Below, piece after piece: positions 23,180 to 37,129 of a stretch of 64,000 nucleotides of DNA; positions within the stretch are counted from its first letter, which is position 1, and each line of letters opens with the position of its first letter. The notes below the pieces were generated by a model. The model made no database searches. It saw nothing but the letters and a program-made list of their open reading frames with translations, and was not told where the DNA came from. A program made the translations under genes and the position numbers. Origin of the DNA: Elephas maximus indicus (lineage: Eukaryota; Chordata; Mammalia; Proboscidea; Elephantidae); assembly GCF_024166365.1 (NCBI RefSeq), contig NC_064838.1, positions 76,276,001 through 76,340,000 of the forward strand, in the 5' to 3' direction.

Positions 23180-24528
23180 CCCTTGCGTTTTGTCAATTTT
23201 TCATACGTGAGGGCTTGCGTGTTGCTTTCAGGCTAAAAGCTATGCAACCATTATTCAGAAACACACAACCTTAACCGTGACAGTCACCCACGGTGAAAAG
23301 GTTACAGTTGACTTTCCAGGCTAAGACAAACTAGGAAGAAGGAACTGGAGGTCTACTTCTGAAACAAATGAGCTAGTGAAAACCTTATGAATAGTAGTGA
23401 AGAATTGTCTGATATAATGCTAGAAGAAGAGCTGTATTTGCCTGTGTTTTATTGACTATGCAAAGGCATTCAAATGTGTTTATCATAACAAATTATGGAT
23501 AACATTGACAAGAATGTAAATTCCAGAATACTTAACTGTGCTTTTGTGCTTATCTGTATAAAAATCAAGAAGCAGTTGCTCGAAGGAACAAGGGGTTACT
23601 GCATGTTTTAATGTCAAGAAATGTGTGCATCAGTTTGTATCATTTGACCATACTTATTCAATCTGTATGTTGAGGAAATAATCCAAAAAGTTGGACTACA
23701 TGAAGAAGAAAGGGGCATCAGGTAACAACCTGCGTCATGCAGATGACACAACCTTACTTGCTGAAAGTGAAGAGGACTTGAAGTACTTACTAATAAAGAT
23801 CGAGGACTACAGACTTCATTATGGATTATACTTCATCATAAAACAAAACAAAACAAAAAAACGGAAATCTTCACAACTGGACCAATAAGTAACATCATTG
23901 TAAACAGAGAAAATATAGAAGTTGGCAAGGATTTTATTACTTGGATTCACAATCAACATCCAGAGAAATAGGAGTCAGGAAATCAAAAGATGTATGGCAT
24001 TGTGCAAATCTGCTACAAAAGACTTTTTTTAAGTGTTAAAAAGCAAATAAGTCACTTGAAGGGCTAAGGTGTGCCTGACCCAAGCCACGGTGTTTTCATT
24101 CACCTCATATGCATGCGAAAGTTGGACAGTGAATAAGAATGTTTGAAGAAAAACTGATGCCTTTGGATTATGGTGTTGGCGAAGAATATTGAATATACCA
24201 TGCACTGCCAAAAGAACAGACAATTGTCTCTTGTAAGAAGTACAGCCAGAATGCTATACAAGCAAGGATGACGAGACTTCACCTCATATACTTTGGACCT
24301 GTTAACAAGAAGGACCAGTCCCTGGAAAAGGACATCATGCTTGGTAAAGTAGAAGGTCAACAAAAGAGAGGAGGACACTCCACAAGATGGACTGACAGAA
24401 TGGTTGCAACAATGGGCTCAAGCATAGCATCAGTTGTGATTACAGCTCGGGACCAGTGTTTCGTTCTGTTGTATATAGGGTCACTCTGAGTCCAAACAGA
24501 CTCAACGGTACCTAAGAACAACAATAAC
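23180..24528 (+). mobile_element. RTE-type LINE, internally deleted, unit 2 copy
   Basis: Paralogue of the element at 3,300-4,601 with the same internal deletion. The RT motif degrades to HADDTTLLAESEED near 23,738. The C-terminal part appears as MTRLHLIYFGPV...DIMLGKVEGQQKRGG-like text near 24,268-24,400. It is broken by several frameshifts. Confidence 0.8.
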
Positions 24529-25032
24529 TTATTATATAGTTCTCTACTCATTTTCTAGTAAATGTTCATCTCCTATGTGCTCTTAATCAGGAAAGAATAG
24601 TGGGAGCAATTAGTTGTTTTACTTCTTGCATGTCATAATAAAATTACAATTGGTATTTTGGAGATAATGAATCAGGTAGTAGGTTTTGGTCAGACCTATT
24701 TAGTGATTTTGTAAAATCATGTTAATCATAAGACCCCTCAAGGACTTCAGGGAAACCAGAAAATCTCTCAGGATGTTGGTAGTACTAGTGTGTTATCTCT
24801 TGTGTTCTGTGTGTTTTTCAATGATTTGCCTTTTTCTCTTACCTTACTTTTTACTCTCTATTATCTTTATGGTCTCTCTTTTCTCAAATGTCTGCTTGCA
24901 CGTGCCTTTAGTTTTCAAGACAAAGGATGTCCTTCCATGTATTCACAAGTTTTCCCTCATTCCTCCAACCTGTCAGGTTACCTAGTCAAAATTCCAGAGA
25001 GGAAATTTGAATAAGCTTGCTTGTATAATTGA

Positions 25033-25203
25033 TTAAAACCAAAAAATGAAACCTGTTGCTGTCGAGTTGATTCTAACTCATAGTGACCCTATAGGTCAGA
25101 GTGGAACTGCCTCATAGGGTTTCCAAGGAGCACTTGTGGATTTGAACTGCCGATGTTTTGGTTAGTAGCCATAACACTTAACCACTGTGCCTCGAGGGTT
25201 TCC
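25033..25203 (-). mobile_element. Young SINE, antisense, unit 2 only
   Basis: Complete element on the - strand, from the head near 25,200 (CGAGGCACAGTGGTTAA) to the tail near 25,055 (CTATGAGTTAGAATCAACTC). The target duplication is about TATAATTGA/TATATTGAG. It is absent from unit 1 (about 5,108). Unit 3 has a different tiny insert close by (61,494). Confidence 0.85.
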
Positions 25204-25423
25204 TATATTGAGTAGAATAGACTAAATTTAGGTAACTGGCCATTTTCAGAAGTGTCTGCCCTGGTTCAGCATCTGTCCTTGGTACAAACCACTGTGATTA
25301 GAAGGGAGGAGGAAAAGGGAAAAGAACCCAAAATGCGACAAACCACTATGTTTGTTTAGCATTAACCCTTAACAGCCAAACATTCTGAAAATATTTCATC
25401 AGTTAAAAAAAAAAAAAAAAAAT

Positions 25424-26037
25424 TCCCCATGTGTCTGTCAGTTTGTGGTAATGTATTGGCTTTCGTGTTGCTGTGAGACTGGAAGCTATGCCACAGGTAC
25501 TCAAAGACCAGTAGAGTCACCCTTAGTGGACAGGTTTCAGCTGAACTTCCAGGCTAAGGCAGTTTTAGAAGGACCTGGGAGTTAAATTCTGAAGAAAAAA
25601 AAAAAAAAAGTCAGTGGAAACCTTATAAATAGCAGCAAAACATTGTCTGATATAGTGCCAAAAAATGAGCCCTCAGGCTTGAAGCCATTCAAAATATGAC
25701 TGGGCAAGAGCTGCTACCTCAAGGTAGAGTAAACTTTAATGACATGGTTGGACTCAAGCTTTCAGAACCTTCATTTGCTGATGTGGCACAACTCACAATG
25801 AGCAGAAACAGCTGCAATTACCCATTAGTGATAGGATGTGGAATGTACAAAGTATGAATCTAGGAAAATTAGAAATCGTCAAAAATGAAATGGGATGCAT
25901 AATAACTGATCCTAGCCATTAGTTAGCTGAAATGGACTGGCATAGGATATTTTGATGCAGATAACCCCATGGTCTACTATGCCAGAATGACAGATTGAAG
26001 AGGAATGGCATTGGATTCATTATCAAAAAGAACATTT
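25424..26037 (+). mobile_element. Second RTE, 5' part, unit 2
   Basis: Starts AATTCCCCATGTGTCTGTCA and runs through the RTE 5' region and the start of the endonuclease (ELAEMDWHRIF-like text near 25,925). It is split by the L1 at about 26,038 and continues at 33,953. The AAAAAGAACATTT at 26,025-26,037 is one copy of the L1 target duplication. Confidence 0.82.
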
Positions 26038-27799
26038 TGGAGTTTCGGCCAATGCGGAGCCATAGACAGAAGCACCACACTGTCCCTCCACAGCAAAGAC
26101 CCAAAAAACTAAGTAAAACAGAGCCAAACATCATTCCTGGAACCTGAAGTGTCAAATGAAGATATAAAGAACTCAGCCAAACACCAAATGGTATAAGAAA
26201 CTGACAGAGAACAGAGAGCGAGGAGAGGAATGTGCAGAGGTCTCCTATCAACTAATACAGCACAGTTTCACCATCTTGTACTCCTGTCAGAGCTTGGCAG
26301 ACAGGAACATGGAAAAGCAGCTTTGTGGAGCTACCAGAAGGAGACAGAGCACTCAGCAATCAACGATATATCCTTTCACAACCCCGAAACTTTCCTCACT
26401 GATCTACCTTTGTGTTTCCTTGCTGGCTTCAGTGGCTTGGCTGGCTGGGAAGTGCAAAGTCTATACCACTTGGATTCACCCCATCCACATCGGAGGTCGG
26501 CAGACAAGGAATATGGGAGAGCAGCTTCACAAAAGTTCCCAGCAGGAGACAGAGCACCTGATAACCAGTGACATATGCTTTCCTAACCACCACCTTTCTC
26601 CCCAAACCCCACCTTCGGCCTCCTCTACTTCCTACTGGCCACAGATTCTTGGTAGGGATGCAACTGCTTCAGTCCTGGGCCACTTGGGTTCATTCTGCCC
26701 ACACTTGTCTGCTCCCTGAGTGCCAACCATCTGTTGTAAGTGTTGCTTTTTTTCATTTCTTTTCATTTTTTCTATGTCTCCCACCATCTCCCCGTCCTTT
26801 CTCTCAAACACCTGGCACTATGTGCCAGCTTTGCTTCTTCTTGAAAAGCTGTGAAGTGCTGCTCGACTGGTGAAGTACTCTCCCTGTTTGCAACACACCA
26901 CTCTGGTGGGATCGCTGGGGCTTTTATTTTATTTGGCTTTGCTTTGTTCTGTTTTGTTTGTTTGTTATCTTTTTCTTTTCACAGCTTGGGAGGCCTTCTA
27001 GCCGTGCTGCGCTGTACAGCTTAGGATCCACTTCCCCAATCTGTGCAGCCCCTGAGGGCATTTCTTTTTCCTTTTTTTTTTTTCTCTCCTTTTTCCTTTC
27101 TGTCTGTCTTCATTTCTTAGTTCTTGTCTCTCTATAGTTAGATTCTTTTCCTGTCTTCTGAATACTTGAGACTGTGTGATGCCTATACCACCTATAACCA
27201 GGCTATACTGCACAGCCTGGGGGCCACTTCATCAGTCTTTGCAGCTGAACTGGTGGGACCCCTGGGTGCTTTTCTTTTCCAAATTTTTATATAGTTATTT
27301 CTTTTCCTTTTCAAATTTTCCTTTTTTTAAAATCCGTTTCTCTGTTTCTCATCTCTCCACTCCAACAGCAAGCTCCCTTAGCACTTTTTTGTTCATTTGT
27401 TTCTTTTTGACTCATGTTCCTCTCTGCTCTCTTTCTTCTTTCTCATACCCATATTAGCTTCTTACATCACAACCTCCACACTCCTTCCTTCTTACCTGCA
27501 CTGTGTGCTGAAAATCACACCCCCGACCAGCATAGGCACAGCCTACCAGAACCTGCCCAGCACTGATTCTTGGCCCGATATGTTGGCCTTAGTACATGCC
27601 ATAAGCAACCCATCCCAGTCACTCCCCTTCAGCTGAACATGCTGTGCTGCACCATAGCAAAAGGACTGGCCCTGCCTGCTGAATGAGAAGGTGAAAATTA
27701 TCATGACAACAGATGAACAAACAACAAAGAATGCACAGCCCACCTGCTCAGACATAACCAAATAAAACAAAAAAGCAGAATGAAACAAACAGATCTACA

Positions 27800-28890
27800 A
27801 TCAATAAGAGAAGAAAATAGCTATTGAATGTCCCGAAGAAAGCAGACAATATCAAAACACATATTGAAAAAAAAAAAAGGACAGGGTGATATGAGCAGGC
27901 ATCCTAAATAAAACATAAGATGACTTTCCAGTAGAAGGAAAGGCACTAGAACTACCTGGCAGGGAAATCGAATATCTAATATTCAGAGCTATCTGAGAAT
28001 TAAGGCAAAAAAACAGACAAAAATGAGGAAAAAAATAGACAAATTCATGGAAAAGGCAGACAAATTCATGGAAAATACAAAGAATGGATGAATTCCAGAA
28101 AATAATACAGGAACAAAATGCAAAAATAAATTCACAACTAGAAATCATACAAAAACAACTATTAGAAACCCAAAAGATAAACAACAAAATTTCAGAAGTG
28201 GGCAGAGTCGTAGAAGGGCTGAGGAGCAGGTTTGGAATGATAGAAGACAGGTTCTGTGAAACTGATGACAAACACTTGGATACAATTCTGATGAAAAATT
28301 AGAAAAAAGAACAAAGAAAAATGAAGACACCCTGAGAAATATCTGAGGTATGCTCAAAAGCAAAAATTTGATTGCTCAGAGTTCCAAAACAGGGGGAGAA
28401 AATGGAAAACACAGAGAGGATCACTGAAGCATTGCTGACAGAAAGCTTCCCCAACATCATGAAAGATGAAACAATGGCCATTCAAGAAGCTCAATGAACC
28501 CCATAAGGATAGGCCCCAAAAGAAAATCACCAAGGCAAATCATAATCACACATGATAAAAAGAAAAAGAAAAAATCCTGAGAGAAGCTCCAAAAAAAAAA
28601 AAAAAAGTTGCATACAGAAAAGACACAATAAGACTAAGCTCTGATTGATTATTCAGCAGAAAACATGCAGAAAAGAAGGCAATGGAATGGAATGACATAT
28701 ATAAAACCTTGCAAGAAAAAAAAAAATGTCAACCAAAAATATCCTGCAAAACTCCCATTCAAATTGACAGTGAAATGAGGACATTTCTAGATAAACAGAA
28801 ATTAAGGGAATATGTAAAAAACAAACAAAATTTACAAGAATTATTAAAGGGAACCCTTCGGTCTGACAACAAACAACATCAGACCACAGC
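27800..28890 (+). pseudogene. L1 ORF1 remnant, unit 2
   Basis: A coiled-coil-like segment (MDEFQKIIQEQNAKINSQ near 28,084) is followed by RRM/CTD pieces to about 28,890 (SEMRTFLDKQKLREYVKN). Frameshifts and stops separate them. Confidence 0.72.
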
Positions 28891-29334
28891 TTGAATCTAG
28901 GATGCAAGATTGTACGAGCCAGATACCAACCTAGGAAACGCAATCTCAAGAACAATCCAAAACCAAAAGAAATGCAACAGGGAACCACAGAGGTTAATCT
29001 GTAAATGACAACACCATCAGGATAATAAAAGAGGGAATAAGCAGTGTAGTTATAGAACTTTCCAATGGAAAGGAAGGCAAGGCAATACCAGGTAATAATA
29101 GACTGGTTCAAACCTAGGAAGATACAGGTCAATTTCAAGGTAACCAGAAAGAAAGTTAAAGAATGTACTCATCAAAATAAAGAAGAAAAACATAAAGTCT
29201 CAATAAAAACAAACTCTACAAAAACAAAAGAAATGGAAAACAAATCCACAAACAAAAAGAACTCAGCACAGGAAAGTAAAAGGAAAAAAGAATATGTCAG
29301 CACCACAAAAAAAAGCACTACAAAAAGACAGCAA

Positions 29335-32300
29335 TAAACTTACACTTATCAATAATTACGCTGCATGTAAATGGCCTAATTGCACGTATAAAGAGACAGA
29401 GAGTGACAGAATGGATTAAAAAACAGGATTCATCAATATGTTGTCTACAAGAGACATACCTTAGAAACAAAGAGGTAAATTTATTAAAAATCAAAGAATG
29501 GAAAATATATATATATTAAGCAAATAACTACCAAAAAAGAGCAGGAGTGGCAATACTGATCTCAGATAAAATAGACTTTAGGACAAAAATCCATCATAAA
29601 AGTAAAAGAAGGGCACTATATAATGATTAAAGGGATCACCCGTCATGAAGACTTAACCATAATAAACATCTGCGCACCCAATGACAGGGCTCCAAATTTC
29701 ATAGAATAAACTCTAACAGCACTGAAAAGAGAAAGTGACAGTTCTGCAATAATAGTAGGAGATTTCAAAACACTCATCTAGGTAAAGGACAGAACATCTA
29801 GAAAGAAACTCAACAAAGATACAGAAGTTCTAAAGGCCACAGTCAGCCAACTTGAGCTCATAGACACATATAGAACACGCCATCCAACAGCTGCAAAGTA
29901 CACATTCTTTTCTACAGTACGTGGAATGTTCTACAGAACAGACCACATCTTCAGTCACAGAGTAACCCTCAACAAAACATAAAAAGAGGAAATAATACAA
30001 AATATCTATGACCACAACACCACCAAAGTAGAAATTAACAATAGAAAGAGCAAGGAAAAAAAAATAATTACATGGAAACTAAATAACACCCTTCCTAAAA
30101 ATCCTTGGGTAATAGATGATATCAGAGATGGAATAAAAAAATTTCTAGAATCAAATGAGAAGGAGCACACATCATACCAAAACCTTTTAGACACAAAGTC
30201 CTCGGAAGTCAGTTTATAGCAAGAGACACAAAAATAAAAAAAAGGGACAAAACCAAAACATTAGCTACATAACTTGAACAAATAGAAAGAGAACCTTACA
30301 AGAAGCCCAAAGCCACCAGAAGAAAGTAATAAAGATCAGAATGAAAACAAATGAAATAGACAATAAAAAAAAGAATCAACAAAATCAAAAGTTGTTTCTT
30401 TGGAAGGATCAATAAAATTGACAAACCACTGGCTAAACTGACAAAAGGAAAACAGGTGAGGATGCAAATAACCCAAATGAGAAATGGAATGGGGGACATT
30501 ACGACAGACCCAACTGAAATAAAAAGGATCGTAACAGAGTATTATGAAAAACCATACTCCAAAATATTTGATACCTAGAGGAAATGGAAGAATTTCTAGA
30601 AACACACTATCTCCCAAACTAACAGAAAATGATGTTGAAAATCTGGAAAAACCCCAACAGAAGAGATTAAAAAGGTAATAAAAAACTCCCAACAAAAAAG
30701 CCCCGGCCCAGATGACTTCACTTGAGATTTCTACCAGTCTTTCAGACAACAGATTATACCACTACTACTCAAAGTATTTCAGAACATAGAAAAGGGAGCG
30801 ATATGTCTGCATTCATTCTATTAAGCCAGCATAACACTGACACTAAAAGCAAGCAAAGACACCACAAAAAAAGGCAATTAAAGACCAATGTGTTTCATGA
30901 ATGTAGATGCAAAAGTTCTCAATCAGCATAATTGAACACATAAATAAAAGGAAAGAAAAAAAAAAACATGATTATCTCAATCAATGCAGAAAAGGCATTC
31001 AACAAAGTACAAAACCCATTCCTGATAAAAACACTCAATAAATAGGTATAGAAGGGAAACTTCTCAACATCATAAAGGTCTTCTATGAAAAACCTATGGC
31101 CAACATCATTCTTAATGGAGAGAGGATCAAAACATTGCCCTTGAGAACAGGAACAAGAAAAAGATGCTCTTTATCATCACTCCTATTTAACATTGTGCTG
31201 GAAGACCTAGCTAAAGCAATAAGGCAAGAAACAGAAATAGAGATCATCCAAATTGGTAATGAAGAAGTTAAACTGTCCCTATTTGCAGATGATATGATGC
31301 TATACATAGAAAACCCAAAAGACTGCATGAGACATCTACTGGAACTAATAGAAAGATTAAGCAGAGGAGCAGGATACAAGATAAACATACAAAAATCAGT
31401 TGGATACCTATACACCAATAAAAAGAACAATGAAAAAGAAATAAGGAAAACAATATCACGTATGACAGTGCCTAAAAAAATAAAATACTTTGGAATAAAT
31501 CTAATGAGGGATGTAAAAGACCTACAGAAAGGAAATACAAAACACTGCTGCAAGAAACAATAGAGATCTACATAAATGGAAAAGCGTACCGTGCTCATGG
31601 ATAGGTAGACTCAACACTGTGAAAATGACAATTCTACCCAAAGTGATTTACAAGTACAATGCAGTCCCAATCCAAATACCAAAAACATTCTTTAAAGAGA
31701 TGGAAAAAAAGTTATCATTAACTTTATATAGAAAGAGAAGAATCCCTGGTTAAGTAAAGCACTACAGAAAAAGAAGAATAAAGTAGTAGGACTCATACTA
31801 CCTGACCTGAGAACCTACTATACAGCTATGGTAGTCAAAACAGTGACAGATGCATTGACGAATGGAACAGAATTGAGAACCCAGATATAAATCCATTCAC
31901 CTATGGTCACCTGATTTTTGACAAGGGCCCAAAGACCATCAAATGGGGAGAAAAAAAAAAGTCTTTTTAATAAATGGTGTTGGCAAAACAGGATGTCCAT
32001 CTGCAAAAAAAGGAAACAGGAACGATACCTCACACCGTATACAAAAACTAATTCAAAATGGATCAAAGACCTAAATATAAAGCCAGAAACTATGAAGTTT
32101 ATAGAAGAAAAAATAGGATCACTGTTAAAGGCCCAAATACATGGCATTAACAGGATAAAAACCACGACAAACAACATGCAAACTCCAGATGATAAGCTAG
32201 CTAACTAAAAAAAAAAAAGGATCTTCTAAACACTTAACACTTATGCTCATCCAAAGACTTCACCAAAAGAGTAAAAAGAGAACCTACAGGTTGGGAAAAA

Positions 32301-32960
32301 AATTTTGGCTCTTATGAATCAGACAAAGGTCTAATCTCTAAAACCCACAAGAAAATCCAACACCTGTACAACAAAAAGACAAATAGTCCAATTAAAAAAT
32401 AGGCAAAGGAACTGAACAAGCACTTCACCAAAGAAGCCATTCAAGCAGCCAACAAACACACAAGGTAATGCTCAAGACCACTAGCCATTAGAGAAATGCC
32501 AACCAAACTAACAACGAGAAACCATTTCTTCCCAGCATTTCTTGCATTAATCAAAAAAACAGGAAATAACAAATGTTGGAGAGGCTGCTGGGAGATCAGA
32601 AATCTTATACACTGCTGGTGGGAATGCGAAATGATACAACCATTTTGGAAAATGATATGGCACTTCCTTAGAAAGCTGGAAACAGAAATACCATATGATC
32701 CAGGAACCTCACTTGTAGGAACATATCATAGAGAAATAACAGTTGACAAACGAATAGATATATGCACACCCATGTTCACTGCAGAATTGTTCACTATAGT
32801 AAAAAGATGGAAATGACATAGATGTCTATCCACATATGGATGGATAAACAACTGTGGTACATACACACGGTGGAGTAGTACATGATAAAGAAAACCAAAG
32901 AATCTGTGAAGCATCTCATAACATGGATGAATCTGGAGGGCATTATGCTGAGTGAAATAA
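29335..32960 (+). pseudogene. L1 ORF2 remnant, unit 2
   Basis: Endonuclease, RT and Cys-rich regions are recognisable. The RT block 31,096-31,563 keeps [14 protein letters not shown], so the catalytic FADD is intact although the reading frame is not continuous. The C-terminal ENKCW-like and HCWWECEMIQ motifs lie near 32,570-32,640. Confidence 0.78.
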
Positions 32961-35277
32961 ATCAATCACAAAAGGACAAATATTGTATGAGAACATTACT
33001 GTGAAAACTTTTACAGACAAAAAGAAATAATCTTTGATGTTTGTGAGGGAGGGGTGGGGTGGGGATTGAAAAACACTAAATACACAATACAGAAATAGAA
33101 ACTTTGGCCAGGGGTAAGTCAGTATACAATACTGGCGAAGCCAGAAGAACTTGTGCAAGAAAAGGTCATGGAAGCTCCACAGACACACCCAAACTCCCTA
33201 AGGGACCAAATTACTGGGCTGAGGGCTGTGGGGACTATGGTCTTGGGGAACATCTAGTTCAATTGACATGATATAATTTATAAAGAAAATGTTCTACATT
33301 CTACTTTGGTGAGTAGTGCCTGGGGTCTTGAAAGCCTGTGAGCCAGTGGTCTCACCTCTTCTAGAGCAAGGAAGAATGAAAGAAAACTAAAGACACAAGG
33401 GAAAGATTGGCCCAAAGGACCAATGAACCACATCTATGACAGTCTCCACCAGACTGAGTCCAGTACAACTAGATGGTGCCTGTCTACCAGCTCTGACTGT
33501 TCTGACAGGGGTTATGATAGAGGGTCCAAGACAGAGCTGGAGATAAATGTAGAACAAAATTCTAGCTAAATAGAAAGACCAGACTTGCTGGCCTGACAGA
33601 GACTGGAGAATCCCTGAGAGTATGGCCCCTGGACACCCTTTCAGCTCAGTAATGAAGCCACTCCTGAGGTTTTCCCTTCAGCCAAAGATCGGGCAGGCCC
33701 ATAAAACAAAACAAGACCAAAGGGACACACCAGCCCTGGGGCAAGGACTAAAAGGCTGAAGGGGACAGGAAAGCTGGTAAAAGGGAACTCATGTTTGGAA
33801 ACGGAGAGTGTTAACATGTAGTAGGGTTGTTAATCAATGTCATGAAACAGTATGTGTATTAACAGTTTAATAAGAAACTAGTTCTGTAAACCTTCACCTA
33901 AATTACAACAAAAAAAGTAAAAAAAAAAAAAAAAGGTAAAAAAAGAACATTTCAAGACACATCCTGAAGTACACCCGTGTCAGTCATAGGATAATATCCA
34001 TATCCCCACAAGGAAGATTAGTTAATATGTTTTTTCTTCAAATTTATGCAACAACCACTAATGTCTAAAATGAAGAAATTAGATATTTTTATCAAATTCT
34101 GCAATCTGAAGTTGATGAAACATGCAATCAAGATGTACTTATAATTATTGATGATTAAAACAAAAAAGTTGGAAATAAAGAAGTATTGGTTTGTAGTTGG
34201 GAAATACGGCCTTGGTGGTAGAAACAATGCTGGGATCGCATGATAGAATTTTGCAAGACCAATACCTTCTTCATTGCGAAAACACTTTTTCACTAAGATA
34301 AAAAGCAACTATACATATGGACCTTGCCAGATGGAATACACAGGAATAAAGTCGAATACATCTGCGGAAAGAGATAATGGAAAAGCACAATATCATCAGT
34401 CACAACGAGGCCAGGGGATGGCTTTGGAACAGACCATAACGTGCTCATATGCAAGTTCAAGTTGAAGCTGAAGGAATTTAGAACTATTCCATGAGAGCCA
34501 AAGTATGACCTTGAGTATATTCCAACTGAATTTAGCAATCATCTCTGGAATAGAATTGAGATATTGAACACTAATGACCAAAGGCCAAACGAGTTGTGGA
34601 ATGACATCAAGGATATCATACATGAAGAAATCAAGAGGTCATTAAAAGACAGGAAATTAAGAAAAGACCAAAATGGATGTCTGAAGAGGTTCTGAAAACT
34701 GCTCCTGAATGTAGAGAAGTCAAAGTAAAAGACTTGAAAAGAAGATTTCAAAGGGGAACAGGAGAGAAAGTGAAGTATTATAATGATGTGTGTAAAGACC
34801 TGGAGATAGAAAATCAAAAGGGAGAACACATTTGGTATTTCTCAAGCTGAAGGAACTGAAGAAAAAATTCAGTTCTCGAATTGCAGTATTAATGGATTCT
34901 AAGGGCAAAATACTGAACATCACAGGAAGCATCAAATGGAGATGGAAGAATACTTATAATCACTGTACCAAAAAAGAGTTGGTCGACTTTGAAACATTTC
35001 ATGAGGTAGCATATGATCAAGAACCAATTGTACTGAAGGAAGAAATTTAAGCTACATTGAAAACACTGGAGAAAAAGAAGGCTCCAGGAATGAAGGAGTA
35101 CCAATTGATATGCTCAACAAATGGATATGGCACTGGAAGTGCTCACACATCTATGCCAAGAAATTTGGAAGCCAGCTGCCTGGCAAACAGACTGGAAGAA
35201 ATCCACACTTATCCCTATTCCAAAGAAAGGTGATTCAACGAAATGTGGAAATGATGGATCAATATCATTAATATTAC

Positions 35278-35432
35278 CAAAACCCATTGCTGTCTAGCCA
35301 AATTCGACACATAGGGACCCTATAGGACAGAGTAGAGCTGCCCCATGGAGCTTCCAAGGAGTGGCTGGTGGATTCAAACTGCTGACCTTTTGGTTAGCAG
35401 CCTTAGCTCTTAACCATTGAGCCACTCCCACA
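35278..35432 (-). mobile_element. SINE nested in RTE, antisense
   Basis: RTE-like tail at the left (CAAAACCCATTGCTGTCTAG), tRNA-like head at the right (GGAGTGGCTCAATGGTTAA on the - strand). Interrupts RTE sequence. Confidence 0.85.
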
Positions 35433-35744
35433 CAAGTTAAATGTTGCTGAAGATCATTCAAAAGCGATTGCCAGAATATATGCACAGGGAATTGCCCAAA
35501 ATTCAAGCCAGATTCAGAAGAGGATGTGAACAAAGACTATCATTGCTTATGTCAAATGGATCCTGGGTAAAAACAGAGAATACCGAAAAGAGGCTTACCT
35601 GTGTTTTATTGACTATGCAAAGGCATTCAGCTATGTGGATCATAGCCATTTATGGGTAACATTACAAAGAATGGAATTTCCAGAACAATTAAGCTTGCAG
35701 GGAATCTGTACATAGAGCAAGAGGCAGTTGGAACAGAAAAAGGG

Positions 35745-35905
35745 AAACCCTGGTGGTGTAGTGGTTAAGTAGTATGGCTGCTAACCAAGAGGTCGGCAGT
35801 TTGAATCCACCAGGCACTCCTTGGAAATTTTATGGGGCAGTTCTACTGTCTTACAGGGTGGCTATGAGTCAGAATTGACTTGACGGCAGTGGGTTTTTTT
35901 AGTTT
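35745..35905 (+). mobile_element. Young SINE nested in RTE, sense
   Basis: Head GGGAAACCCTGGTGGTGTAG, tail AATTGACTTGACGGCAGTGG followed by T-rich sequence. RTE sequence resumes directly after. Confidence 0.88.
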
Positions 35906-37129
35906 GTTTGTTTGCTTTTTGTGCAGGGTTTGAAGGCAGGAAACTTGTGTGGTCAGGATTGTATCCTTTGACCATACTTATCCAATCTGAATGCTGAGCA
36001 GATTATCCTAGAAGCTGGGCTATACAAAGAAGAACAGAACATCAAGACTAGAGGAAGTTTCATTAGCAATCTGCACATTATGCAGATGATACAACCTTGC
36101 CTGCTGAAAGAGAAGAGGACTTGAACCACTTACTGATGAAGATCAAAGACTACAGCCTTCAGTATGGATTATGCATCAACATCAAGAAAAGAAAAATGCT
36201 CACAACTGGACCAGTAAACAATATCATAAAAAGCAGAGAAATTGTTGAAGTTGTCAAGGATTTTGTTTTACTTGCATACACAAAGAAGACACAAGGAAGC
36301 AGCAGACAAGAAATCAAAAGACACATTGCATTGAGGAAATCTGCTGCAAAAAACCTCCTTAAAGAGTTAAAAAGCAAAGACGTCACTTTAAGGACTAAGG
36401 TGTGCCTGATCCAAGCCATATTGTTTTCAATCACCTCTAATGCTTGTGAAAGCTGGACAATGAACAAGGAAGACTGAAGAAGATTTGATTCCTTTCAATT
36501 GTGGCATTGGCAAAAATATTAAATATGCCATGGACTGCCAGAAGAATGAAAAAACCTGTCTTGGAAACAGCACGACCACAATGCTCCTTAGAAAGGAAGG
36601 ATGATGAGACTACATCTCATGCAATTTGGATATGTTATCAGGAGGGACAAGTTTCTGGAGAAAAACATCCCCTTAGGTACAGCAGGTATTAGAGCAAAAG
36701 AGGAAGACTCTCAATGAGTTGGATTGACAGTGGCTACAATAACGGGCTCAAACATAACAAGACTGTGAGGATGGCACAGGAGCGGGCAGTGTTTTCTTCT
36801 GCTGTACATAGAATCTCTGTGAGTCAGATCTGACTTGAAGGTGCCTAACAACAAAATAACAACAAAAATCAAAAAATTTACCTAGTCATGTCATGTTTGC
36901 TAACATCCATTTGTTCCCATTGAGTTTTCAATATTCTTTTCCCAAAATCTCAACAATTTTCTTCTGTTCAGTTGATACCTCTCAGAATTGGAATATTCCA
37001 TATTAAAAAAAACTTAGCGTTTGGGTTTGAGAAAAATATTTCAAAATTTTCCTTCCACATTAAATTTATATGTTTTCCCTAAAATGGATGCTATTACACT
37101 GTGACATATATCATTCAATTTGTTGTTGC

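Larger units (their letters stand above)
19866..25423 (+). repeat. Tandem OR array, unit 2, post-OR flank segment
   Basis: Paralogous to 1-5,305, with the same SINEs and the same internally deleted RTE. Local differences are a TTTA microsatellite at about 21,724-21,749 where unit 1 has poly-T, and an antisense SINE at 25,033. The stretches 20,450-20,740, 21,090-22,138, 22,346-22,904 and 24,540-25,032 hold no gene I can support. Confidence 0.85.
26038..33939 (+). mobile_element. LINE-1, full-length type, nested in RTE, unit 2 copy
   Basis: About 7.9 kb in sense orientation, flanked by AAAAAGAACATTT (26,025-26,037; 33,940-33,952). The 5' UTR covers 26,038 to about 27,800, including pyrimidine-rich tracts near 26,735-27,100. 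ORF1 remnant about 27,800-28,890; ORF2 remnant about 29,335-32,960. The 3' UTR has a G-rich tract near 33,047-33,066 and an A-rich end. It is the same insertion as 5,669-12,987 and retains the 5' end that unit 1 has lost. Frames are broken throughout. Confidence 0.9.
33953..36864 (+). mobile_element. Second RTE, 3' part, unit 2
   Basis: Most of the RTE body: endonuclease remnants near 33,960-34,500, linker, then RT with FIDYAKAF-type text near 35,600, a broken YADD region near 36,080 and the MPAEREEDLNHLLMKIKDY stretch. It ends CTAACAACAAAATAACAAC at about 36,860. Two SINEs are nested in it (35,278 and 35,745). No intact ORF. Unit 3 lacks it. Confidence 0.85.

Noticed and set aside
28653-29138. 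161-codon - strand ORF, hydrophobic
   Set aside because: Antisense to L1 ORF1 and the inter-ORF region. The A-rich L1 sense strand gives T-rich, Phe/Leu/Ser-rich antisense frames throughout the window.
26038-33939. Endogenous retrovirus
   Set aside because: No LTRs, primer-binding site, gag or env. Structure and motifs are those of LINE-1, a non-viral retrotransposon.
34832-35050. 72-codon + strand ORF as a host coding exon
   Set aside because: Lies within the RTE body between endonuclease and RT remnants, in line with the element's linker region.
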